This document shows, one piece after another, positions 26,737 through 34,656 of a DNA stretch of 64,000 nt (the stretch's first letter is position 1; every line of letters begins with the position of its first letter). The stretch is from Bacteroidales bacterium (lineage in GTDB: Bacteria > Bacteroidota > Bacteroidia > Bacteroidales > F082). Under the pieces are notes generated by a model, which saw only the letters and a list, made by a program, of their open reading frames with translations, had not been told where the DNA came from and ran no database searches. Location: NCBI GenBank assembly GCA_015709215.1, contig JACCQN010000007.1:1-64000 (forward strand). The letters are read 5' to 3'. The position numbers and the translations under genes are program-made.

Positions 26737-28617
26737 ATGATAAACAAAGGAATTATAAACGACATTTTAAAAACTCAAGACATTGACGTTATTGAGAAAC
26801 ACCTTGTTTATTCATTCGTTCAAAACAATAATCTTGACTTTCTGAAAAGCCCAATAATTAAAAATCTGCTAACAGACTTTGAACCTAAAACAGATGTTTA
26901 TCTAAAACTATCTGGATTGGAAATTAGAGACTTAAAACAATTAGAAAACTATTTAGAATTATTAATTCCCAAAACAGACAGAAGAGTAAATGGTGCATTT
27001 TTTACACCGAACTATATCGTCGATTATATAATAAAAGAAGTAGAACCAAAAGAAAAAGACAAATGCCTTGACCCAAGTTGTGGTTGTGGTGCTTTTTTAA
27101 TCGGAATTGCAGAATATTATCAAAAGACTTTCAGCAAGACAATTAAAAGCACAATCAAAGAAAATATTTTCGGTTCTGATATTCTTGAATACAATATTAA
27201 TCGCTCTAAAATAATTTTAAGTCTGCTTGGACTTCAAAACAATGAAGTTATTGAAGAATCTGATTTTAATTTATTCAACCAAGATAGTTTAAAAGCAAAT
27301 TGGGCTGATAAATACGAAATAGTTGTCGGAAATCCACCCTATGTTAAGTACCAGGATTTAAGTGATGAAAATCGTCAGTATTTGACTGATAAATGGCAAA
27401 CAATAGAATTCGGAACATTCAATTTATATTTTGCCTTTTTTGAATTAGGGTATAAATTATTGACAGCAAATGGAAAATTAGGATATATAACGCCAAATAA
27501 TTATTTCACTTCTTTGGCAGGATTATCGCTTCGTCAATATTTTTTACAAACTAAGTGCCTGACAAGAATTGTTGATTTTAGGCATAAAAAGGTATTTGAT
27601 GCCCAGACATATACTGCAATCACATTTGCAAGCAAGAAAGAAAATGATTCAGTTTTGTTTGACAAAATTGGAGATGCCCAAACTTGTCAAGAATTCTTGA
27701 AGTCAGCAAATGGTTCTCCAAATTTCTTAAAAGAATTAAATGTAAAGAAATGGAGATTGCTTAAAACCACCGAACAAAATAATATTAAGATTATAGAAAA
27801 CATCGGCACTCCGATAAAAAACTTATTTAATATAGCTGTTGGGATTGCGACTTTAAAAGATGAAGTTTTCTTCGTTGATTCAGTGAATGAAGAGAACGGG
27901 TATTTAGTAAAGAATACAGAAAAAGGAACATTCTATATTGAAAAAGAAATCACAAAACCTGTTTACAAAATATCTCAATTCAAAAACCAAAACGAAATTG
28001 AGCGGAACACATTAAGAATAATCACCCCCTATTTTACTGACTTAAAAAATGCAACCCCCATTCCCGAAGAAGAGTTTAAAAATAAATATCCTAAATGTTA
28101 TGAATACCTATTATCTGAAAAAGAAACATTAGAAACCAGAGATAAAGGAAAAAGTAAATATTCACCTTTTTACGTTTGGGGCAGAACGCAAGGGATAACA
28201 AGATTTGGCAAAAAAATTCTTAATCCGACTTTTAGTAAACATCCGAGATTTTTGTTTGTGTCTGAAGAAGATGCTTATTACACAAATGGTTATGGAATCT
28301 ATTTTAATAAGGACAATTCAAAGTCAATGTCTTTATTTGCTGATGATACGCACGAAATTGCAAAGGAAGAAAATATTTTGGTTGTACAAAAAATACTTAA
28401 CTCCATAGTAATGGATTATTATATCAGTACGACCAGTGTTTCTATACAAGGTGGATTTCCCTGCTATCAAAAAAACTTCATTGAAAAATTTACTATCCCA
28501 AAATTCACGAAAGACGAAATTAATACTTTGAAAAATTTTACAGATAAAATGGAAATTGACGAGTTCTTACTCAACAAATATCAACTTAATATTCCTGTTC
28601 CAAATCTTTTATTGTAA
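26737..28617 (+). CDS. Type II N6-adenine DNA methyltransferase
   Basis: 626 aa gamma-class amino-methyltransferase: motif X GAFFTP (86-91), SAM-binding DPSCGCGAF (112-120) and catalytic NPPY (199-202) occur in that order, with target recognition expected in the variable C-terminal half. It methylates adenine in the site cut by the partner enzyme. It converges with the endonuclease gene and the two overlap by 37 bases (28581-28617). It has its own promoter, so protection can precede restriction. The recognition site is unknown. Confidence 0.92.
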   Translation: MINKGIINDILKTQDIDVIEKHLVYSFVQNNNLDFLKSPIIKNLLTDFEPKTDVYLKLSGLEIRDLKQLENYLELLIPKTDRRVNGAFFTPNYIVDYIIKEVEPKEKDKCLDPSCGCGAFLIGIAEYYQKTFSKTIKSTIKENIFGSDILEYNINRSKIILSLLGLQNNEVIEESDFNLFNQDSLKANWADKYEIVVGNPPYVKYQDLSDENRQYLTDKWQTIEFGTFNLYFAFFELGYKLLTANGKLGYITPNNYFTSLAGLSLRQYFLQTKCLTRIVDFRHKKVFDAQTYTAITFASKKENDSVLFDKIGDAQTCQEFLKSANGSPNFLKELNVKKWRLLKTTEQNNIKIIENIGTPIKNLFNIAVGIATLKDEVFFVDSVNEENGYLVKNTEKGTFYIEKEITKPVYKISQFKNQNEIERNTLRIITPYFTDLKNATPIPEEEFKNKYPKCYEYLLSEKETLETRDKGKSKYSPFYVWGRTQGITRFGKKILNPTFSKHPRFLFVSEEDAYYTNGYGIYFNKDNSKSMSLFADDTHEIAKEENILVVQKILNSIVMDYYISTTSVSIQGGFPCYQKNFIEKFTIPKFTKDEINTLKNFTDKMEIDEFLLNKYQLNIPVPNLLL

Positions 28618-29414
28618 ACTTCTATCAATCTATCTACAAACCCATCATAACTCAAATTCGTCATATCTGCCGTTGTGCCAGCAGGTAGAATACTATCTGC
28701 ATCTAATTCTGCATTATTTTGATAGATTTTAACAGGGGTTTGAGAAAAATCAACCAATATTAACGCTACTCTCTCATATTTAAAATCATCATCTCTTTGA
28801 CTATTCCTCATATTCAAAGCTGCAAAACCTTTAATATATCTTTCAATATACTTTCCAACAGAATCCGTGTGAGGTTTATATGCAACATTTCTTAATGCTA
28901 CTTGTGCAGAATCCAATTCTCTAACAGAAAGTAGGTAAACTTCACCCAAAACCATTTTGGGTAATCTTCTGTGCAAATTCAAGGGTTCAGCATAAGTTCT
29001 TTCATACATAGTGTCTATGTTATTACCAATACTACTCAATTGGCTTCTAACATTAACAGACAAAATATGTTCTGTAAATAATTCGCCATAAGGTTCTGTA
29101 ACTCCAGTAGCATACAAACCATTAAAATCTAATGGTTCAACTATTTGAGGTTTATTATTTGGAAATACACAAATATCTTGCTTTTTAAATTTTAAAAATC
29201 CGGCTAATGTCTTTTCTCCATTTGATTGTCCTAATGGTGGATGAATTAGATTAGTATTTACGCCATTCTGTATAAGTGATGTTTTAACAACTTCGTGTAA
29301 CATATTGATTACACCTTGAGACCTAATTACTGATATTTTTCCATCAGTTCCATTGTTTGTAATAGCATTTTCTACTGTCGTTTTAATATTATCTACGCAA
29401 TCTTGTAATGTCAT
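28581..29414 (-). CDS. Putative Type II restriction endonuclease
   Basis: 277 aa, soluble, no recognised family by eye. Identification rests on position: it is convergent with a Type II methylase and immediately downstream of an XRE controller, whose stop codon it overlaps (29411-29414). A conserved-looking segment, ILSVNVRSQLSSIGNNID followed by MYERTYAEPLNLHRRLP and LGEVYLLSVRE, is likely catalytic or structural; no textbook PD-(D/E)xK triad could be assigned with confidence. It would cut unmodified DNA at the methylase's site. Confidence 0.75.
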   Translation of the reverse strand: MTLQDCVDNIKTTVENAITNNGTDGKISVIRSQGVINMLHEVVKTSLIQNGVNTNLIHPPLGQSNGEKTLAGFLKFKKQDICVFPNNKPQIVEPLDFNGLYATGVTEPYGELFTEHILSVNVRSQLSSIGNNIDTMYERTYAEPLNLHRRLPKMVLGEVYLLSVRELDSAQVALRNVAYKPHTDSVGKYIERYIKGFAALNMRNSQRDDDFKYERVALILVDFSQTPVKIYQNNAELDADSILPAGTTADMTNLSYDGFVDRLIEVYNKRFGTGILS

Positions 29415-29629
29415 TTGAATAATTTTGAGTTGAAAAATGTAGTCAAGTTTTCACCCAACGCAATTGCAATTTTTTCAATGTTTACAATAGAAATATTTCT
29501 TTGACCGTTTTCGACACTTGCAATATAACTTCTGTCTAAATCAGCGGAATAAGCTAAGTCCTTTTGAGACATATTGCTTTGTTGTCTTAATTCTTTGATT
29601 CTAATGCCGATTTTAGATTTAACATCCAT
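29411..29629 (-). CDS. Controller (C) protein, XRE-family regulator of the R-M system
   Basis: 72-aa helix-turn-helix protein (IGIRIKELRQQSNMSQKDLAYSADLDRSYIASVENGQRN), the size and fold of R-M controller proteins. It is cotranscribed with and overlaps the endonuclease by four bases, the usual C-then-R order. The start is ATG 29629; residues further upstream in frame are unlike the family. The matching C-box lies 20 bases upstream, so it should first activate and then repress its own operon. Confidence 0.88.
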   Translation of the reverse strand: MDVKSKIGIRIKELRQQSNMSQKDLAYSADLDRSYIASVENGQRNISIVNIEKIAIALGENLTTFFNSKLFK

Positions 29630-29649
29630 AATGCAAAGATTGATAATTG

Positions 29650-29675
29650 TAGACTTTAAGCCAAAGACTATAAGT
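29650..29675 (-). promoter_or_regulatory. C-box operator of the R-M controller
   Basis: On the minus strand ACTTATAGTCT and CTTAAAGTCT follow each other with a 14-base period. Known C-protein operators are paired TATAGTC-type half-sites of this spacing just upstream of the C gene. Position and sequence both fit. Confidence 0.65.
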
Positions 29676-29737
29676 AACACTGAAAACTATTTTTTAAATA
29701 ATTTGATTTATCTTAGTTGATTGAAAAATAAAGCACA

Positions 29738-29761
29738 TACGCCTAATATTTTGTATAAGTA
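29738..29761 (-). repeat. Right inverted repeat of the R-M cassette
   Basis: Reads TACGCCTAA, 5 bases, TGTATAAGTA on the plus strand; its complement gives TACTTATACA and TTAGGCGTA as in the left repeat. Confidence 0.75.
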
Positions 29762-29987
29762 ATGACAGGGAAAATACTAAATTTCAAGGTTTGTAGCCCG
29801 CTCAAACTGCGTAGCGGTTTGAAAGGAAAGTTCTACGCAATCTGCCACTACTAATACAATTTACCGGTAAATTCCTAAAGCTTACTTACGAAGCTTTAAA
29901 TTTCGTACAATTTTCATCGAATTCTGTAACGCCCTGGCAGCTCGCCTGGTCTAATTTTGCCTCATTGTCCATTTAAAAATATAAAGT
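29762..29987. other. Intergenic region with a 16-bp perfect palindrome
   Basis: No gene. AATTTACCGGTAAATT (29858-29873) is a perfect palindrome, followed by AAGCTTA/...GAAGCTTT similarity. No promoter pair is clear for the DUF2202 gene downstream. The palindrome could be an operator or chance. Confidence 0.4.
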
Positions 29988-30770
29988 ATGAAAAAATTAG
30001 AATTGAAAAGGCTGATTGGCCTGTTTTCCATTGCAGTATTGTTAATTACCCTGTGCAGCTCCTGCGAAAAAACAATGGCAGATGAAGCTGAATCGGATCA
30101 GGATGCCATCGAAAAGTACGATTACATTTCATCTGTTGATCAGCAGATGGCTGCTTCCTTTGATTCCATTAATATGCCTGGCTTGCCTGATTGTCTTGCA
30201 AATTACCTCGACAGTCTTCCTGCCGAAGCAATATCTGAAAGTGAGTTGAATACCCTGAAATTCGTGCGCGAAGAAGAATTTTTGGCACATGATGTTTACG
30301 TTGCCTTGTACGAACAGTTTAATATTCCCGTGTTCAATAATATTTCCAAAAGCGAATCTTTTCACACCAATATGATTTTGGCGCTGCTTCAAAAATATGA
30401 TATTGATGATCCTGCCGCTGATCATCAGCCGGGTGTATTTGTAAATACAGATTTACAGGAATATTATGATCAACTTATTGCCCTGGGAAGCACCTCTGTA
30501 AATGATGCCATTATCGTTGGCGCAACGATAGAAGACCTTGATATTGCAGATATCCAAACCCACCTCGAAGAGGATGTAGATAATGAGGATATTACTTTTG
30601 TGCTCACCCAGCTGAGTAAGGGTTCGCGCAATCACCTGCGTGCTTTTAATGCGCATCTTGTGTTCCGCGATATTACCTATAATGCACAATTCATTTCGCA
30701 GGAATACTACGACGAAATTGTGCTGTCTGATTGGGAAGTCGGAGGTGGAATTTGTGGTGTATGTCCTTAA
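29988..30770 (+). CDS. DUF2202 (ferritin-like) lipoprotein
   Basis: 260 aa. Signal peptide with lipobox LCSSC. The body has the DUF2202 pattern: REEEFLAHDVYVALYEQF, SESFHTNMILALLQKY, GATIEDLDIADIQTHL and SRNHLRAFNAHL. The spaced Glu and His residues (EEEFLAHD, ESFH, RNHLRAF) are consistent with a ferritin-like di-iron four-helix bundle, probably periplasmic. The role is unknown, possibly redox or metal related. It is monocistronic, ended by a strong hairpin. Confidence 0.85.
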   Translation: MKKLELKRLIGLFSIAVLLITLCSSCEKTMADEAESDQDAIEKYDYISSVDQQMAASFDSINMPGLPDCLANYLDSLPAEAISESELNTLKFVREEEFLAHDVYVALYEQFNIPVFNNISKSESFHTNMILALLQKYDIDDPAADHQPGVFVNTDLQEYYDQLIALGSTSVNDAIIVGATIEDLDIADIQTHLEEDVDNEDITFVLTQLSKGSRNHLRAFNAHLVFRDITYNAQFISQEYYDEIVLSDWEVGGGICGVCP

Positions 30771-30826
30771 ATAAACAAGGCAAAAAACACTTTTCGTAAA
30801 TAAATTTTTGGTTTTGGGATAGCAAG

Positions 30827-30855
30827 TGCCGGGTTTTCCCGGCATTTTGTTTTTT
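30827..30855 (+). terminator. Intrinsic terminator after DUF2202 gene
   Basis: TGCCGGG-TTTT-CCCGGCA, a perfect 7-bp GC stem with a 4-base loop, followed by TTTTGTTTTTT. Confidence 0.88.
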
Positions 30856-31200
30856 ATTGATACATTAGCGAAATCCAACCATTTTTTTCAACACAAAGAT
30901 TCTGAAAATGGCAAAACAAAAAATTGATATCGTCTTTTCTCCATTCGCTGGCATTTTTGGTAATGTATGCCCGTTCAAACATTGCCTGTGCATTCGAGAA
31001 ATGTAATTGAAACACATGACCCACTGTTTCGATATCAAAGCCAAACGAAAGCGCATTGGTGCGCTCCAGCGTGTTTTGGTTATTGGGATAATAATAATAT
31101 TCGGTATGAAACAAAATGCACTGCTAAGCTTCGACCTACCGTCAATTTTAGTGCTAAAGATGGTTTTGGCAGTTTTAGCAGGTATCAAATTTTTATGCAT
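30854..31200 (-). pseudogene. Probable frameshifted hypothetical gene
   Basis: Two minus-strand frames look protein-coding and join near 31112-31126. The upstream frame starts at ATG 31200 (MHKNLIPAKTAKTIF...STKIDGRSKLSSA), and the downstream frame continues FHTEYYYYPNNQNTLERTNA and IETVGHVFQLHFSNAQAMFE to a stop at 30854. A one-base shift would give a single protein of about 115 aa. I do not recognise the family. It could also be one short gene with a TTG start. Its stop is immediately beside the DUF2202 terminator. Confidence 0.35.
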
Positions 31201-31386
31201 GTCTGTTGTGTCCTAATTTTTATGCGTCGGGTTAATTTCGCCTAGCAAAAAAGCCCCTGTTTTTACAGCCTATTCTTAGAGCAAACATAATTTGAAATGG
31301 GCCAAAAGCTCAATAATAAGTATCAAAAGAGGATGTTAGATGCACTTGAAGCTGCCTCACTAATCCCGGCTTTAATTTATTTTTCG

Positions 31387-31394
31387 TATATTTG
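31387..31394 (+). promoter_or_regulatory. -7 box upstream of the arg operon
   Basis: TATATTTG (TAnnTTTG). Transcription would begin near 31401, giving a leader of about 135 bases before argB that includes a 29-codon frame. The -33 element is not obvious. Confidence 0.4.
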
Positions 31395-31421
31395 TGGCAA
31401 TACGTCATTTTTAATTGCTCA

Positions 31422-31511
31422 ATGGAAATGCATCAACAACAAAAAACACTTAATCTGTTGATGAGCAAAAAAAATGAATCGCCGGATTGCCTGGTTTATC
31501 TTAACCGGTGA
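31422..31511 (+). CDS. Possible 29-codon leader ORF upstream of argB
   Basis: ATGGAAATGCATC opens a 29-codon frame ending in TGA 25 bases before the argB start. It contains one arginine codon, next to the stop, so classical arginine attenuation is not strongly suggested. It may be a chance frame or a short regulatory peptide. Confidence 0.2.
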   Translation: MEMHQQQKTLNLLMSKKNESPDCLVYLNR

Positions 31512-31536
31512 TATTCGTGGCCGTTTTAAACTTGAT

Positions 31537-32367
31537 ATGATTAAACAAATAAAACCTACAATTCTCTTTAAATATGGCGGAAACGCCATGACTAACGAAA
31601 AGCTAAAACTGGAGGTTCTTACTGCCATTACAAAACTAAAATCGGATGGATTTCAGATTGTAATTGTTCATGGTGGAGGTCCTTTTATTGAAAAGGCACT
31701 TACTAAGGCCAAAATCGTTTCGGAATTTATTGACGGGCACCGCAAAACTACTACCGAAGCTTTACACCATATCGAAATGGCGCTCAAAGGCCAGGTAAAT
31801 GGAAGTTTGGTAAGTATAATCAACAAACTTGGCCATAAAGCTGTTGGATTATCTGGCAAGGACGGGCGTTTTGTAACGGCTATAAAAAGACAATATCAAC
31901 GTAAACTGGCCGATAAAACCGAAAAGATTGATCTGGGGCAGGTAGGCGATGTACAGGATATCGATACGGGCTTGATTGAACTCTTGCTTCAGAACGACTT
32001 TATCCCTGTAATTACTTGCCTGGCAATGGATAAGGATGGCAATGATTACAATATCAATGCTGACATGTTTGCTGGCGAACTGGCCGGAGCGCTCAAAGTG
32101 CAGGATTACATTATTCTCACCGATGTGGATGGCCTGTTCCGCGATAAGGATGATCCCGAATCTATTATCAGTGAATTGCATTTGCCTGAAATAAAATCGC
32201 TTATTGATCAAAAAGTGATTCAGGGCGGGATGTTGCCCAAGCTGGAATCTTGCTCAAAAGCACTTTCTAAAGGTGCGCTATCAGCAAAAATTATCAATGG
32301 AACAAAACCCGACTTGATTGAAAAGCTTGCTAAAGATTTTACAATCGGAACAACCATAAAACTTTAA
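31537..32367 (+). CDS. argB: Acetylglutamate kinase
   Basis: Second step of arginine synthesis: phosphorylates N-acetylglutamate. 276 aa from MIKQIKPTILFKYGGNAM. Amino-acid kinase motifs are FKYGGNAM (phosphate-binding), IVIVHGGGP, the substrate-site NINADMFAGELAGAL and LTDVDGL, plus the lysine in GGMLPKLES. ATG 31537 is preferred because the 21 codons upstream have no counterpart in the family. First gene of argB-argD-argC-argJ. Confidence 0.95.
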   Translation: MIKQIKPTILFKYGGNAMTNEKLKLEVLTAITKLKSDGFQIVIVHGGGPFIEKALTKAKIVSEFIDGHRKTTTEALHHIEMALKGQVNGSLVSIINKLGHKAVGLSGKDGRFVTAIKRQYQRKLADKTEKIDLGQVGDVQDIDTGLIELLLQNDFIPVITCLAMDKDGNDYNINADMFAGELAGALKVQDYIILTDVDGLFRDKDDPESIISELHLPEIKSLIDQKVIQGGMLPKLESCSKALSKGALSAKIINGTKPDLIEKLAKDFTIGTTIKL

Positions 32368-32373
32368 TATTCA

Positions 32374-33558
32374 ATGAATTTTGACAATACCAAACAGTAT
32401 CTGGAAACAGATGCCACACACTATTTGCAGGTTTTTAAACGTTATCCCCTTGTGCTGGAAAAAGGTAAAGGAGCAAAAGTTTGGGACACCGACGGAAAAT
32501 CCTATATCGACCTGCTGGCCGGGATTGCAGTAAACAGTCTGGGCCATGCCCATCCAAAGCTGGTGAAAGCCATCAGTGAACAAGCAGCAGAGCTGATGCA
32601 TGTATCCAATTTTTTTCTTAGCAAACCGCAGGCACAGCTCAGTAAGAACCTGACAGAAATCTCAGGACTGGAGCGCGTTTTCCTCTCAAACAGCGGTGCT
32701 GAATCCGTAGAAGGCGCCATTAAACTGGCCCGAAAATATGCCTACACTAAAAATAGGGGTGCGAAAATCATTTATATGAGCGGATCGTTTCACGGACGCA
32801 CATTAGCAACGATGGCCATGGGAAGCCCAAATTACCAGCAAGGCTATGCGCCTGTCCCGGAGGGCTTTGTTGAATCTCCTTTTAATGATCTTGAAGCTTT
32901 AAAAGCAATTATTGATGATGATACAATTGCAATCATTTTGGAGCCCATTCAGGGTGAAGGTGGGATTAATATGGCGGAAAAGTCATTCATAAAAGGCATT
33001 CGCCAGCTATGTGATGAAAAAGATATGCTCTTGATTCTCGATGAGATACAAACAGGTGTTGGCCGCACAGGGCATTGGTTTGCGAAAGACTATTTTGGTG
33101 TTCAGCCGGATATCATGACGCTGGCCAAAGGTTTGGGAGGAGGATTTCCCATTGGTGCTATTTTATGCAATAAAAAAGTGAACGATGCGATGCATTATGG
33201 CGGCCACGGAACAACTTTTGGTGGCAATCCACTAGCTTCAAAAGCCGCGCTGACAGTGCTCGAAACTATTGAATCAGAAAATATTATGCCATCCGTTGCT
33301 GAAAATGGAAAATGGCTGATGCAACAATTCGAAGCGCTTAACCATCCAAAAATTAAAAGTATCAGAGGGTTGGGATTAATGATTGGTATTGAATTCCATT
33401 TTGATACTAAAGCACTGGTTGCCGGGCTGCTCGAAAAGGGCGTAATGGCCAACAGCACTGCCGGTAATGTGCTGAGGATCGTTCCGCCATTAATTATTAC
33501 AAAGGCTGAATTAGAAGAAGCCTTTACTATTATCAAAGAAACACTCAAACAATACTAA
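32374..33558 (+). CDS. argD: Acetylornithine aminotransferase
   Basis: Class III PLP aminotransferase, 394 aa, converting N-acetylglutamate semialdehyde to N-acetylornithine. It shows NSGAESVEGAIKLARKY, FHGRTLATM, the PLP Asp in ILDEIQTGVGRTG and the Schiff-base lysine in LAKGLGGGFPIGA. It begins 6 bases after argB and ends 3 bases before argC, so the operon is tight. ArgD enzymes may also act in lysine synthesis (DapC). Confidence 0.94.
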   Translation: MNFDNTKQYLETDATHYLQVFKRYPLVLEKGKGAKVWDTDGKSYIDLLAGIAVNSLGHAHPKLVKAISEQAAELMHVSNFFLSKPQAQLSKNLTEISGLERVFLSNSGAESVEGAIKLARKYAYTKNRGAKIIYMSGSFHGRTLATMAMGSPNYQQGYAPVPEGFVESPFNDLEALKAIIDDDTIAIILEPIQGEGGINMAEKSFIKGIRQLCDEKDMLLILDEIQTGVGRTGHWFAKDYFGVQPDIMTLAKGLGGGFPIGAILCNKKVNDAMHYGGHGTTFGGNPLASKAALTVLETIESENIMPSVAENGKWLMQQFEALNHPKIKSIRGLGLMIGIEFHFDTKALVAGLLEKGVMANSTAGNVLRIVPPLIITKAELEEAFTIIKETLKQY

Positions 33559-33561
33559 AAA

Positions 33562-34599
33562 ATGAAATTAAAAAAAGTAGGAATCGTTGGCGCTTCAGGC
33601 TACACCGGTTCAGAACTTACACGCATATTAGCACAACATCCGCAGGTAGAAATCTGTGCAATCACCTCCGAAAGCCACAGTGGAAAAGCTTTTTCGGATC
33701 TGCATCCCTTTTTTCGTGGCATTGTGGATCAGCAATTGACTACGGCCGATGAAATATCGGGCATGGAGCTCGATCTGGTATTTCTGGCACTTCCGCATGG
33801 CGTTTCGATGGAATATGTGCAAAAATTTGACCATGAATCTTTCCGGATTATTGACCTCTCGGGCGACTATCGGTTGAACGATCCGGATACTTACGAACAA
33901 TGGTATGGCAAAAAACATAGCTTTACCAAAGCTTTTGAGGTTGCCGTTTACGGTTTGCCGGAACTGTTTGCCAACCAAATTAAAAATGCAAGATTGGTGG
34001 CTAATCCCGGATGTTTTCCCACTTCAGCTATTTTGCCTTTGGCACCACTGGTTTCAGCCGGATTAATTGATTCAAAAAGAATCATAATTGATTCAAAATC
34101 TGCTGTTTCCGGTGCTGGTATTCAACCTAAAGAAACAAATCTCTTCTCGAATGTGAATGATAATTTTAAAGCCTACGGACTTAAAAATCACAGGCATACT
34201 ATTGAAATCAAGCAGATTTTGGATCGTTTTTCCGATGAGGAAAACAGCCTGCAATTCACACCGCATCTGCTGCCGGTTGATCGGGGTATTTTGTCAACCA
34301 TTTACGTACAGCCCAAATCATACATAGAACTGGCAACGCTCAAGCAGATTTACAAGAGTTTTTATGACGAAAAACCTTTTGTTCGCTTGTGCGAAAACCC
34401 GCCAGCCATCAAAGACGTGCGTGCCAGCAATTATTGCGATATGTATGTGGATTACGATCCGCTTACCAACAATATTATTTTAATCAGCGTGATTGATAAC
34501 TTAGTTAAAGGTGCTGCTGGGCAGGCTGTTCAAAATATGAATATCATGTTTGGCTTCGACGAAAGGCAAGGATTATTTCATATTCCAATCCACCCTTAA
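33562..34599 (+). CDS. argC: N-acetyl-gamma-glutamyl-phosphate reductase
   Basis: NADPH-dependent reductase of arginine synthesis, 345 aa. The Rossmann start VGIVGASGYTGSELTRIL, catalytic Cys in ANPGCFPTSAIL, and histidine region LKNHRHTIEI and FTPHLLPVDRGILST are present. Third gene of the operon. Confidence 0.96.
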   Translation: MKLKKVGIVGASGYTGSELTRILAQHPQVEICAITSESHSGKAFSDLHPFFRGIVDQQLTTADEISGMELDLVFLALPHGVSMEYVQKFDHESFRIIDLSGDYRLNDPDTYEQWYGKKHSFTKAFEVAVYGLPELFANQIKNARLVANPGCFPTSAILPLAPLVSAGLIDSKRIIIDSKSAVSGAGIQPKETNLFSNVNDNFKAYGLKNHRHTIEIKQILDRFSDEENSLQFTPHLLPVDRGILSTIYVQPKSYIELATLKQIYKSFYDEKPFVRLCENPPAIKDVRASNYCDMYVDYDPLTNNIILISVIDNLVKGAAGQAVQNMNIMFGFDERQGLFHIPIHP

Positions 34600-34656
34600 G
34601 AAAACTATAAACAGTAAACCTGAATCCCGAATTAAAATCGAAATAACAACATCAAA

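Larger units (their letters stand above)
26597..29761. mobile_element. Restriction-modification cassette bounded by inverted repeats
   Basis: A 3.2 kb segment with methylase, endonuclease and controller genes, AT-richer than its neighbours, flanked by 24-25 base imperfect inverted repeats. It carries no transposase or integrase, so mobility would need an enzyme in trans. The inner half TTAGGCGT also recalls integron-type GTTRRRY ends, but no attC fold was established. No target duplication is evident. Confidence 0.5.

Noticed and set aside
26597-29761. Integron cassette with attC sites
   Set aside because: GTTAGGC-like ends occur, but the facing sequence is GCCTAAT, not GCCTAAC, both ends are inverted with respect to each other, and no attC fold or integrase is visible.
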